Part shown: positions 1 to 10,650 of the stretch, piece after piece
Layout of the letters: each line of letters begins with the position of its first letter
Position numbering within the stretch: position 1 is the stretch's first letter
Source of the DNA: Watersipora subatra
Lineage: Eukaryota > Bryozoa > Gymnolaemata > Cheilostomatida > Watersiporidae
NCBI RefSeq assembly: GCF_963576615.1
Contig: NC_088715.1
Location: 2,682,001 to 2,746,000, forward strand
DNA length: 64,000 nucleotides
Direction of reading: 5' to 3'
The notes under the pieces: generated by a model
What the model was told of the DNA's origin: nothing
Databases searched by the model: none
The model's input: the letters and a program-made list of their open reading frames with translations, nothing else
Made by a program: the position numbers and the translations under genes

Positions 1-252
1 CTAGGAAGTTGAAATAACAAATCGGCGTGGCAGACTACCAAGAGTCCAGAAAGCTGTTTCCTAATCATATCAAAAATGGTTAAGTAAAAGGGGATGAGTG
101 GTTCCTTAAGAGGTGTATAATACTCTTACGACAGGATGCATAAATACTAATATGGAAGTTGAATAACATTATGAGTTCCTTTGTTTCACAATGACACGGT
201 ATTGATGGGCTGTGTAACCAAAGATTACAAATGCTGGGTGCTTCACATTCGG
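1..252. other. unassigned sequence left of the first array
   Basis: AT-rich sequence with no supported exon, RNA gene or repeat. By comparison with the other two genes it should lie in the TRIM-1 intron between coiled-coil exons 7 and 8, but I see no clear match to exon 7. Confidence 0.4.
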
Positions 253-2652
253 TATACAGTGTTTGATGCAACCATTATGCAGGGTTTGATATACAGTAAC
301 TATACAGGGTTTGATATAACTATACAGAGTTTGATATAACCATACAGGGTTTGATATAACTATACAGGTTTTGATATAACTATACAGAGTTTGATATAAC
401 TATACATGGTTTGATATAACTATACAGGGTTTGATATAACTATACAGGTTTTGATATAACTATACAGGGTTTGATATAACTGTACAGAGTTTGATATAAC
501 TATACAGAGTTTGATATAACTATACAGGGTTTGATATAACTGTACAGAGTTTGATATAACTATACAGAGTTTGATATAACTGTACAGAGTTTGCTATAAC
601 TATACAGAGTTTGATATAACTATACAGGGTTTGATATAACTATACAGGGTTTGATATAACTATACAGGGTTTAATATAACCATACAGTATTTGATATAAC
701 TATACAGGGTTTGATATAACTATACAGGGTTTAATATAACCATACAGGGTTTGATATAACTATATAGAGTTTGATATAACTATACAGGGTTTGATATAGC
801 TATTCAAGATTTGATATAACCATACAGGGTTTGATATAACTATACAGGGTTTGGTATAACTATACAGTGTTTGATACAACCATGCAGGGTTTGATATAAC
901 TATACAGGGTTTGATATAACTATACAGGGTTTGATATAACTATACAGGGTTTGATATAACCATACAGGGTTTGATATAGCTATTCAAGATTTGATATAAC
1001 TATACAGGGTTTGATATAACTATACATGGTTTGATATAACCATACAGGGTTTGATATAACTATACAGAGTTTGGTATAACTATACAAGGTTTGATATAAC
1101 TATACAAGGTTTGATATAACTATACAGGGTTTGATATAACCATACAGGGTTTGATATAACTATACAGGGTTTGATATAACTATACAGAGTTTGATATAAC
1201 TATACATGGTTTGATATAACTATACAGGGTTTGATATAACTATACAGGTTTTGATATAACTATACAGGGTTTGATATAACTGTACAGAGTTTGATATAAC
1301 TATACAGAGTTTGATATAACTATACAGGGTTTGATATAACTGTACAGAGTTTGATATAACTATACAGAGTTTGATATAACTGTACAGAGTTTGATATAAC
1401 TATACAGAGTTTGATATAACTATACAGGGTTTGATATAACTATACAGGGTTTGATATAACTATACAGGGTTTAATATAACCATACAGGATTTGATATAAC
1501 TATACAGGGTTTGATATAACTATACAGGGTTTAATATAACCATACAGGGTTTGATATAACTATATAGAGTTTGATATAACTATACAGGGTTTGATATAGC
1601 TATTCAAGATTTGATATAACCATACAGGGTTTGATATAACCATACAGGGTTTGATATAACTATACAGGGTTTGATATAACTATACAGAGTTTGATATAAC
1701 TATACATGGTTTGATATAACTATACAGGGTTTGATATAACTATACAGGTTTTGATATAACTATACAGGGTTTGATATAACTGTACAGAGTTTGATATAAC
1801 TATACAGAGTTTGATATAACTATACAGGGTTTGATATAACTGTACAGAGTTTGATATAACTATACAGAGTTTGATATAACTGTACAGAGTTTGATATAAT
1901 TATACAGGGTTTGATATAACTGTACAGGGTTTGATATAACTATACAGGGTTTGGTATAACTATACAGTGTTTGATACAACCATGCAGGGTTTGATATAAC
2001 CATACAGGGTTTGATATAACTATACAGGGTTTGATATAACTATACAGGGTTTGATATAACTATACAGGGTTTGATATAACTATACAGGGTTTGATATAAC
2101 CATACAGGGTTTGATATAGCTATTCAAGATTTGATATAACTATACAGGGTTTGATATAACTATACATGGTTTGATATAACCATACAGGGTTTGATATAAC
2201 TATACAGAGTTTGGTATAACTATACAAGGTTTGATATAACTATACAAGGTTTGATATAACTATACAGGGTTTGATATAACCATACAGGGTTTGATATAAC
2301 TATACAGGGTTTGATATAACTGTACATGGTTTGATATAACTATACAGGGTTTGATATAACTATACAGGGTTTGATATAACTATACAGAGTTTGATATAAC
2401 TATGCAGGGTTTGATATAACTATACAGGGTTTGATATAACCATACAGGGTTTGATATAACTATACAGGGTTTGATATAACTATACAGGGTTTGATATAAT
2501 TATACAGGGTTTGATATAACTATACAGGGGTTGATATAACTATTCAGGGTTTGATATAACTATACAGGGTTTGATATAACTATACAGGGTTTGATATAAC
2601 TATACAGGGTTTGATATAACTGTAAATTTGTTTGATGTAACTATAGAGCTTT
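253..2652 (+). repeat. 20-bp tandem array R1 in TRIM-1 (about 120 units)
   Basis: Uninterrupted tandem array of tatacagggtttgatataac with point variants (cagagt, catggt, caggtt, gtacag). Almost every unit is exactly 20 bp, so the register holds for 2.4 kb. Blocks of variants recur as higher-order repeats: the run containing the catggt and caggttttg variants starts near 381, 1181 and 1681, and the block with the gtgtttgatacaaccatgc variant recurs near 861 and 1961. The array lies upstream of TRIM-1 exon 8. The same unit sits at the same place in TRIM-2 and TRIM-3. Confidence 0.97.
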
Positions 2653-2807
2653 TAACATACTGACTCTCATTTTTGCACTCTTCATAATTTTCACATGAAT
2701 GAAGACCAAAGGTGTTTCATTTAGAATAAAGAACCTGTTACATTTGAATCTCAGCTGTTTGTCATGTCTGTGTTAACAAATGCAGTCAAATGAAATATGA
2801 ATTTTAG

Positions 2808-3078
2808 TACCAGGTCTTGCTTGAGAAGGGTGAAAAGATAAAGGGAGAGCTCGAGAGGAAGTTCAAAAGTGAAGTTGCAAGAGCTGCTTTACGTATGGAT
2901 GAACTGAACTCAGAAAGTGAACGTCTGCAGACATTGGAAAAAGATATTGCCTCAAACATAGATGGTGATGGAGCCAGCCTTCTGGACTTTATGCGTGAAA
3001 ACAAATCAATCCTGAACAACACCAGCCTCCAGCTTTTGAAGAATTTTAGTAGTGAGAAAGAAACTTTACAGCTAGAAG
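2808..3078 (+). CDS. TRIM-1 exon 8, coiled coil
   Basis: 271-bp exon after a tttag acceptor, ending in phase 1 at a gtttgc donor. It encodes a Lys/Glu-rich helix of about 90 residues starting YQVLLEKGEKIKGELE, typical of the B-box C-terminal coiled coil of TRIM proteins, which mediates antiparallel dimers. Close paralogues are 31545-31815 and 58927-59197, both 271 bp. Confidence 0.85.
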
Positions 3079-6000
3079 GTTTGCACTAAGCTATTACTTG
3101 AAATAGATCAGTAACTGAGTCACCTGTAAGTAACATATCAGTAACTGGGGCACTCAAAAGAAACAGATCAGTAACTACGTCACTCGTAAGTAACAAGTCA
3201 ACAACTTGGTCGCTTGTAAGTAACAGATCAGCTACTGGATCACTTTTAAGTAGCAGATCAGTAACTGGGTCACTCGTAAGTAACAGATTAGTAACTGGGT
3301 CACTTGTAAATAACAGATCAGTAACTGGGTCACTTGTAAGTAACATATCAGTAAATGGGTCACTTGTAAATAATAGATCAGTAACTAGGTCATTCATAAG
3401 TAACAGATCAGTAACTGGGTCACTTGTAAGTAACAGATCAGTAAATGGGTCAAATGTAAGTAACAGATGAGTAACTTCATCACTCGTAAGTAACAGACCA
3501 GTAATGAGACTATGACAGAACAAGACATGAATTATCAAAAATAAACATCTGACATGAGATTATGGCTAACCTCACTGGTGTTTACATGTAAGTAGATAAA
3601 AAAGGTAGCTAATACACACAAGACCTTTAGTAACCACATGACATTACTACTACTATTACTACGACAAGCTACTATTACTACTGAGTAGGAGTTCGCTTTA
3701 CCTGCCTATTTTTCTGCTTCACCTAGAATATTTTTTCATGCTCCGTTTATTGAAGAAAGAAATTGTTAAAGTATAAGGCTGACTTAAATATATCCAATGT
3801 AACAGCAATGAGATCTTCATGTCTGAGCTAAAAAATGCTCAGTTTGAAAAAATAACCTTTACTATAAAACTTATTTATGTTAACTGAATATAAAATTAAT
3901 TTTATTAATAATATAATTATGAATATATGATTATTATTATTAATATTATTATATTATTATAATAATAATATAATATTATAATATTATTAATATTATTATA
4001 TTATTATTATGTTAATATTATTATTATTGCATTATTTTATATAATTATATATTATATATTCATTTATCATTCATAATACCTAAACAATTAAATTAAATAT
4101 GAAATGAAGATAAAAAATGGAAACAACAGATTGATCATGTTATTATGTTACCCCTAGACCACATTATAACACATCTTGAAGGGCAAAAGTCACATTTCCA
4201 TGACAGCCTTTCAGCTTGTTAACCAGTTATAGCCTGGGTTCCTATTTTGTTACTGGGTAGGTCCATTCATCAATTGGCAATGGAAGCCATACTTTCCCTC
4301 TCACCTGCAGTTGACCACTAAGAAAAGTACAGATGAGCGAATTCTCTCTTTGACTTTTTTGAAAAACGGTTTCGTTCTTGCTGCTATGGAGAAAAACATT
4401 CTAGAAATTAGAGACACTCAACTGAATGTTCGACATCGACAGACGACTGCAGGTACTCTCAAAGCAGTGTCTACACTCAACAACCAAGCTGTGGCCTTGA
4501 CACATGATGGTGACAAGGTAGCACTTTATCTGTACAAAGACAATCTCCTTGAGGGTAGAAAAGTCATAGAGTGGAATAGCCCTGAGCTCGAGTCGTATGA
4601 TCTGGCAGCATTTGAGGGGGAACTTGTAGTATTAGAAGTGCTTGCTATAAAGATAACACGTGTTCATACAGATGATTGGACAATTAAAAAAGAGATTTTA
4701 AATAATAAATTTTACTCTATATGCCTCGTTGACAAAAGCCGCATCTGGGCTGCCGACTCTACGACTATTCGGAAAATTGACAGCAATTTAAACCTGAGTT
4801 TTGGGTGTAGCCATGCGACATGGGGAACTAATGGAAAACCAACGGTACCTGTTAGACTCTGTAAAACTTCAGATGCAGATGGATTCTTCTATGCAAGCAA
4901 AGGAAATCAGATTCTATCATTTTCTCTTGGAGGTAAGTTTATACGTTGTGCATAGAGTTTCGTAAAATGGTGACTTGATTGTTCAATGGCGGTTTCGAAA
5001 GGAGACGATTTGAAAATTGCCAATCATTTAAATGGTATAATTGTATCTTGGCGACTTATCTCACACCTGATGAATTTCAACAACACTAGCCTTCTAGTCT
5101 TATAATAAGCTAATTCCATAGCCTTTTACGCACACAGACTTTCATGAAATAAATGTCTTTTATTATCACAAACATAAAACAGTTTTCTTTTAAGGTAAAA
5201 TATATAAATAAATGTTATATACATATGATATTTAGTTATATATATATACATAATTATATATACGAATCTCAACGTTTGTCTGTCATTCGTCTGTCCAGTT
5301 ATAGCCATAAAGTTTTAGCGACTAAAATCAACTTCATACAGGATTTGAACTCATGACTTTCAAGTCACACGCTGACTAACAAACGCGGGTAATCACAAAG
5401 CTATGCAGTTCATATCATACCCATTGCTCTTACCATATACCTACTGTATATCCTTTTCGGGTTGCACATGAAAATAATTATATAATACAGTGCGCTCTCT
5501 GTTTACGACGCCCCTGTTATAAAATTGTTTACGCCTTACTATGGAACACGATGCGTTTTCGTTTTCACCATACAAAAACAAAAAAATTTTAATTTTTTTC
5601 CGTTATATTATATCAACAAAAATATTATTGTTCTCTCGAAGTTCTCTCGAAAGTTAAGTTAAAGTTAAGTTCTCTCGAAATTAAAATTTGACAGTCGATG
5701 TACTGATAACGATGAAATAACAAAAATGCTGATATGCTATTCGCCGAAATCGCTCGCACAACGTCTGAAAGAGATATGATGATCACTATCTCAGTTCAGT
5801 GTTATTTGTTATAAGTTATAGTAAAACCGTAACTGAAAACAGAAAAGGGATAAAATATTAGGCTGTGACAAAGTTGAAGTGTAGTTTAGTAAAATGCATA
5901 CTAAAACTTAGCTTTGGTAAGTTGAAATCATTTAGGTTAAAACCTTCTACCTCAAAGGTACAACCTTCTAAAGGTTCTACCTCAAAGGTTTTTGTTCAAA

Positions 6001-7384
6001 GGTAAAAGCTCTTTATGATACGTACTGCACATGATACACTGTAATGTTACATTTTCTTGCAGATCATAACAGCTAAATACGCTAAAATTACTGTAGGTAA
6101 CTATAATTACTAAGGTTAACATATTGTTTTGCCACCATTTTTTAATGTATACAATATTTCGATGACTTTTACAAAGGTGTGTTTGCATAAGATAGTATAT
6201 TGCTATCACTAAAACGAATTAAAATCATATAATTTTATACCAAATCATTTTTCATTGTAATCACGGCAAAACAAACTTTATTTAGCCGTTATTTGCTAAT
6301 CATTTAACATTTACATTTAAACACCTTTACTGTTGTTTTATTTTCCCTCCTAATTTATTCAACAAAACCCTTTTTTCGTGATATGAAATTTAAAAGCTAC
6401 AGTTGCTTGAAAAAAGTTTGAAAACCTTTACAGTTGTTTTCTTTTTTTCTCTTAATTTATTTGAACTTCACAAAACACTTTCTTCATGAAATTTGAAAGT
6501 TAAAATGATAACTGTTGTTATTTGTTGAATAAAAATAAATTATCTGTTCAAAGACTGTTTATATTACTCGAGCAACGTCGAGCAATCACCTAGTAATAGT
6601 GATATAATGGTATCTCACCAATTGTTTATAAATAGACGACTCGCTATATATCGCGGTTCGATTTATCAAACTCGCAATATCAAATAGAATGTTGATTTTT
6701 GGAAATCTGAAAAATCAGAATTTTTGTAAGATCTTCGGAAAGGCTTGCACTAGTTATGCTCATTAACTCTCTTGATGTATACCAAATAATTTTTTGAGGT
6801 TTCACTTTCCTTTGTGTTAGCATTTGTTTCATTTGTTAAAAATTGTTACAATAACATTATTTATCATACAAGAACTCTCGAACTAAACAATTGTTTCATT
6901 AAAATTATTTATCATACAATGTTTAACATTTACTGAGTTTACAGAGAATAATTCAATAAATCTTGATGAATTAACTAGTTTCACAAAAAAGGCAACTTTT
7001 AACATAAACAACGTACATTAACATATAATAACAAATTAGCTTTTTAAAATGAAGCATTTATTCCAGACAGGAAACACAATTTCCACTTATTTTTCACCCA
7101 CTAACTAAATTTGTCTTTTTATAAATTCTGTAACCGTTGTAACACTGTACATATCAAATGTGTATTTATTTAAGAATGTTACCAAACCTTGATCTAATTA
7201 ATGTCTGAAAATGTACTGAATCAGATACTTACAATATTTTGTCAAAAATATTTTAGGATGGGGACATAATTTCTTATCTGGCCCAGACCTATCTGTAAAC
7301 CAGGAAATCACTGATCTAGCTGTATGCAGAACTAACCTGGTTGTAGCCTGTGGACCAGCGATGATGTTGTTCAACATACTCTGA
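2808..7384 (+). CDS. TRIM-1: 3' part of a TRIM-like gene (coiled coil plus beta-propeller), three exons
   Basis: The last three coding exons of a TRIM-like gene are visible: 2808-3078 (coiled coil), 4261-4932 (propeller) and 7257-7384 (last blade, TGA stop at 7382-7384). Lengths 271, 672 and 128 match TRIM-2 exactly, and the splice phases join (0, 1, 1). No frameshift or premature stop is seen, so this is the only copy intact wherever it can be read. Upstream exons (RING, B-boxes, FG domain, first coiled-coil exon) fall left of the window. The product would be an E3 ubiquitin ligase-like protein by architecture; the target is unknown. Exon edges are inferred from paralogue comparison and GT-AG signals, not transcripts. 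Confidence 0.8.
3105..3510 (+). repeat. 30-bp tandem array R2 in TRIM-1 intron 8
   Basis: About 13 units of a 30-bp repeat whose core reads agatcagtaactgggtcact followed by tgtaagtaac. Units vary at a few positions. Each carries gtaagt, the consensus U1 site of a 5' splice site. It begins about 25 bp after the real donor of exon 8. A homologous array lies at 31866-32420 in TRIM-2; TRIM-3 lacks it. Confidence 0.93.
3511..4260. other. TRIM-1 intron 8, remainder
   Basis: Intronic sequence conserved with TRIM-2 and TRIM-3. It holds a single copy of the acatgtaagtag motif near 3583 that is amplified into the 25-bp array of TRIM-2, and an AT-only stretch at about 3890-4070 built from att and taat runs. 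Confidence 0.7.
4261..4932 (+). CDS. TRIM-1 exon 9, beta-propeller-like domain
   Basis: 672-bp exon. The acceptor is gggtag at 4255-4260, chosen because only this site keeps phase 1 from exon 8; the more obvious ctgcag at 4305-4310 would break the frame. It encodes about 224 residues of short beta-rich repeats with motifs such as ILSLTFLKNG, VALTHDGDKVALYLY and FFYASKGNQILSF. This recalls the NHL/propeller C-termini of TRIM2, TRIM3 and TRIM71-type proteins, though I cannot place NHL signatures exactly. Donor gtaagt at 4933. Equal in length to the TRIM-2 exon. Confidence 0.8.
4933..7256. other. TRIM-1 intron 9
   Basis: 2.3-kb AT-rich intron, alignable over most of its length with TRIM-2 intron 9 (37721-39986) and in its 3' part with the shorter TRIM-3 intron (61750-62592). 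It contains a possible tRNA-derived SINE (listed separately) and a segment near 5490 (acagtgcgctct) shared only with TRIM-2. No coding exon is supported. Confidence 0.7.
5335..5440 (-). repeat. possible tRNA-derived SINE remnant
   Basis: Read on the minus strand, gagttcaaatcc resembles a Pol III B box, and about 50 bases upstream there is a tagctttgtg A-box-like stretch with an anticodon-arm-like inverted repeat between them. A related copy lies at about 37800-37900 in TRIM-2. It could be a SINE head inherited by duplication. I cannot fold a full functional tRNA. Confidence 0.35.
7257..7384 (+). CDS. TRIM-1 exon 10, last propeller blade and stop
   Basis: Begins after a ttttag acceptor, phase 1, and encodes 42 residues ending LVVACGPAMMLFNIL before TGA. 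The matching exons of TRIM-2 (39987-40114) and TRIM-3 (62593-62720) have the same length and the same ending. Confidence 0.85.
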
Positions 7385-7459
7385 CATGGTATCTCTCTGC
7401 TTGAGGCTTTTGTATATAATAACTTTCCCTACCTTATAGACACTAATATCCACCGACCC

Positions 7460-7490
7460 CTTATTGTCACATCTTCCATGTGACAATAAG
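7460..7490 (+). promoter_or_regulatory. 3' UTR hairpin, TRIM-1
   Basis: Perfect 12-bp stem (cttattgtcaca with tgtgacaataag) around a 7-nt loop, 75 nt after the stop codon. The same stem occurs at the same place in TRIM-2 and TRIM-3, with one loop change in TRIM-3. It is probably part of the mature 3' UTR; function unknown. Confidence 0.6.
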
Positions 7491-7819
7491 GAAGCCATTA
7501 TGCTGTGGACAGTTACACTACAATTCTATAAACCTACTAAAATATTCTAGAGTAATAATGCAGTCGTGTTAAACACTTGATTTTACACGGCAAGAGTGCA
7601 TATCAAAGTTAGAGGATGAGAGAAGAACATTTTGCAAGATTACAACCAAGAGAAACTTCTGTAGTTAAATCAAATCATAGACACAACTATATTAGTTACC
7701 TCTCTTTTTGCACATCTTGTTATTTATGTTTGAGCCCTAACATATTCTGCTGCGCGGAAAGTGTCTTATGATATATGTAGCTTTTTTACCGAGGTACGTT
7801 AATACATTGTCCCATAATA

Positions 7820-8165
7820 TTGTCATATAGCAGGTGTTCTGCCATATAGCAAGTTTCATACCATATAACAGGTGTCCTGTCATACTACAGGTGTCCTGTC
7901 ATATGACAGGTGTTCTGCCATACTACAGGTGTCTTGTCATACGACAGGTGTCCTGCCATATGGCAGGTGTTCTGCCATATGACAGGGTCCTGTCATACGA
8001 CAAGTGTCTAATCATACGACAGATGTTCGATCATATGACAAGTGTTCTATCATATGGCAAATGTCCTCTTGTAAGTTTTTCTTGTCATGTGACAGGTTTC
8101 CTATCATACATCCAGTATATTAACATGTGACAAATTTTTTGATATATGACATATATATATGATAT
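7820..8165 (+). repeat. palindromic 20-bp repeats between TRIM-1 and POMP-A
   Basis: Irregular array of about 17 units near 20 bp with the theme caggtgtcctgtcatatga. Many units are self-complementary: 7895-7910 and 7952-7967 are perfect 16-bp palindromes. Shorter versions lie at about 40605-40800 and 63195-63355. It lies in the convergent gap between the TRIM and POMP 3' ends. Confidence 0.85.
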
Positions 8166-8378
8166 ATGATATATTTCTGTTATATGTCCTGACATATAAC
8201 AGGCCTGTAGGCAAACACCTTTAATAGCTGATGATTCAACGAGCCATGCCATTCGAAAAAATGACAATCCGAATAATTTTGAGAATCTACAATTGCCTAA
8301 AGATGGATATATTTTCAATAATAGATCTGATATATTTTACATAGAAGATACAATAAAATTACAACTTCAAGATGAAGC

Positions 8379-8669
8379 TCAGACTATCCATTTGCTAGGG
8401 ATACCAAGTGGCCGCTCTGTGAAGGCATGTGGATCACCGGCTCGCTTTGGAAACTCCATTGGACCTGAATATGCAAAATATACTTTCATATAGCGAGTTT
8501 ATTTATGAGACAATAACTGGTATAAAGACATAGCAGTTGCCAAAGAATAACAAATTTGACAATACTTACTGTTAAAGACATCGTCTATGTCTATGCATTC
8601 ATCCCTGCCTGTTAGTATGTCCTCCATCAAGTTGGAATTTCTTGTGGCCATGCATGGCAGTCGATTTAT
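8379..8669 (-). pseudogene. POMP: POMP-A: last two exons of a proteasome maturation protein copy
   Basis: Minus-strand exons 8669-8570 (100 bp, taacag acceptor, gtaagt donor) and 8464-8379 join in phase 1. The first begins INRLPCMATRNSNLMEDIL and continues into an acidic stretch DECIDIDDVFN. This matches the C-terminal half of POMP/UMP1, the chaperone that guides 20S proteasome assembly: an RLP motif, an SNL motif, an acidic loop, then the family's PH..ME..LG-L ending. Here a 1-bp deletion in the last exon changes the LG-I-L ending and shifts the stop 12 bp downstream. The exon upstream of these in POMP-B is not found here, so this copy looks truncated. Confidence 0.7.
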
Positions 8670-9563
8670 CTGTTAATAGACGCGATTAGTTTTTAGAGGT
8701 TAGAGAACTCCGGAACAGTCTACTAGCAAGAGTTGAACTCTTGAAAGCATGTGATTGTTTGTATGTAAACTCTTCCAGTTGGCTCAGTACGAGAAGATGG
8801 AAATGCAGGCAGAGTATCTTTCATGCATAAATATTATAAACATAAACCCTCTTTTACAAAAAAGAGGACAGGCTGTCTTTTGTACAACTTGTCAATAGAT
8901 GTTCAATAATATTCAGTGACAAAACTTCTCCCTCTATAGCAAGACTGGACAAGTACCCTTTCACAGGCTGGCTGCATGATTGACAGAATTGTTTAAACCT
9001 TTTTAAAACAATGTCATTTATTTCCGCCCTGCGCCTAAAATACGCGCAGTGTAAAATAGTATATCAAATAAAACTTGTGGTTGATTGAGCATGACTAAAG
9101 CCATTCACATTTAAAATTTTTGTTTTAGTTTCACTGTTTGATAATTAAAACCCTACCTGCTGATGTCAACAATTCTGTCTTGATCACGGACATCAGGGTT
9201 TATAGACATGGTAGAAACAGAAGGATTTTTCATCAACACATTCTGAAGCAGCAGTATTTCAAACAATATTTCCTGTGTCTGTTGTGGTAGTAGGTTTTGT
9301 GTGCAAAGTGTACTTTGATTTGTATTTTATGTGGTTTATGAGTGAATAATCAGAAGAATCGATGTAATATTGTGTATGGGCATCCATATAATTTCCAGTT
9401 TCTTTCAATCTATGAAACTATCGTAGCCAAGTTGGATTCGGGTTGTTAACATCATTTTGACGACTGTTAAAGACAGAGTTAATGATTATATATACAATTA
9501 TACATGATAATAGACCAACTGAACAAGAGTTACAGTTTTATAACTGTCATCAGTCCAGGAAGC
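8670..9563. other. POMP-A intron and flank
   Basis: Alignable with 41268-42220. A tRNA-like stretch (minus strand near 8715-8790, with B-box-like agttcaact) may be an old SINE. The stretch around 9150-9240 is open on the minus strand and similar at 41756-41950, but is not supported as a POMP exon. The 5' POMP exon seen at 41974-42075 has no counterpart here. Confidence 0.55.
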
Positions 9564-9764
9564 TGTAGTATGATTGTTATTGTGTGTATTATCTTCTGTA
9601 GTGTAGGACTATAGTAGTTTAGTTTAGTGTATTGATGTGTATTGCTAATTAATATTAGCGTGCTTATTGCTTCACATCTAGAGCCCAACTGTCTCTATTT
9701 ATTAATTACAAGTAAAACAGTAAAACACATAAAAAGGTCAGAGGTCAATAGTAGTCACATGATA
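9564..9764 (-). repeat. 3' LTR
   Basis: 201 bp, matching 15853-16053 base for base as I read it. On the plus strand it starts tgtagtatg and ends cacatgata, so the coding-strand termini are TA...CA rather than the usual TG...CA. Confidence 0.95.
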
Positions 9765-9779
9765 TTTGCCTCTTCTATT
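9765..9779 (-). other. polypurine tract of the retrotransposon
   Basis: Minus strand reads aatagaagaggcaaa directly before the 3' LTR, the expected primer for plus-strand DNA synthesis. Confidence 0.65.
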
Positions 9780-10650
9780 TATGTTCAAAATAACACAGAA
9801 TAAAACGTATTCTAAAAGATTTAAAATTCAATGCTAATAAGTCTCATAGGCAATCAACATGTCAAGCTTCTAGTGCATTTGTCACGTTAACCAAACTTTG
9901 ACATTCCGCGACCCGCCACATTCGAGCAGAGCTCAGACAAGCCAACAGGAGAAACCCCGTCCAGCGGGTGAACCCCTCCAGCAAGTCGCAAACAACAGCT
10001 CCCGTCACACAGGCACCCCGAGTGATCAGTCCGAAGCGCTCCAACTACTAATCCAAAGCGAGCCATTCAACCCCAGCACCAATGGACAACAGGTCACAAC
10101 CCTGCATGACTAGACAACTCATAACTTGGGTCAAGGTGTAGTTAAGGCTAATCTATTACAGTAAATTTAACTAATTATATCCTAATTATTAACTACATGC
10201 ATATCTTTTAAACATACATGATGACTGGCTAGCATACTTCTAACCAATTAATTTGTTTACCCGCATGCATGTCCTTTGATCATACATGGTGACTGGCTAT
10301 TTTTATTGCACCAGTTGAATTAATCTCATTTATCAACACGTTAGATACGCTATTGATATTCACATGCCTTATCCTACCACCTGTCTACAAGCTACTTATT
10401 CTCTATAAAAAACAAGATTTAGAAGTGTGTCCATTTTTACCAATATAAATGTTGACTACCTATGCAAACTAATAAATTGAGTAAATGATAATACACATGT
10501 AAGCATAATCAAACATAAGACAATTCCAAAGTCACTACTCAGACACCATCCTTTCCAACCTCCACTAGACATTGTCAAACAAGCATAATATACTATTACT
10601 ACTATTAACTACCATATACTACACTACTATCTAATCTACCTAATGACATA
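9780..10650 (-). other. retrotransposon region between pol and 3' LTR
   Basis: About 870 bp without a supported gene. Around 9890-10110 it is markedly more GC-rich than the rest and open in both directions (short frames of 60-71 codons), but I see no envelope-like signal peptide or membrane segments. Probably 3' untranslated sequence or a decayed extra gene. Confidence 0.45.

Noticed and set aside
253-2652. CRISPR-like appearance of the 20-bp array (also the 43-bp arrays)
   Set aside because: Units are directly abutting with no unique spacers, and the host is an animal.
3086-3538. Minus-strand 150-codon frame with LLLTSDPVTDLL repeats
   Set aside because: Shadow of the 30-bp intronic repeat.
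9862-10113. Short frames on both strands near the 3' LTR, considered as an envelope or accessory gene
   Set aside because: Too short, no signal peptide or membrane anchor, and lying outside the continuous pol frame.
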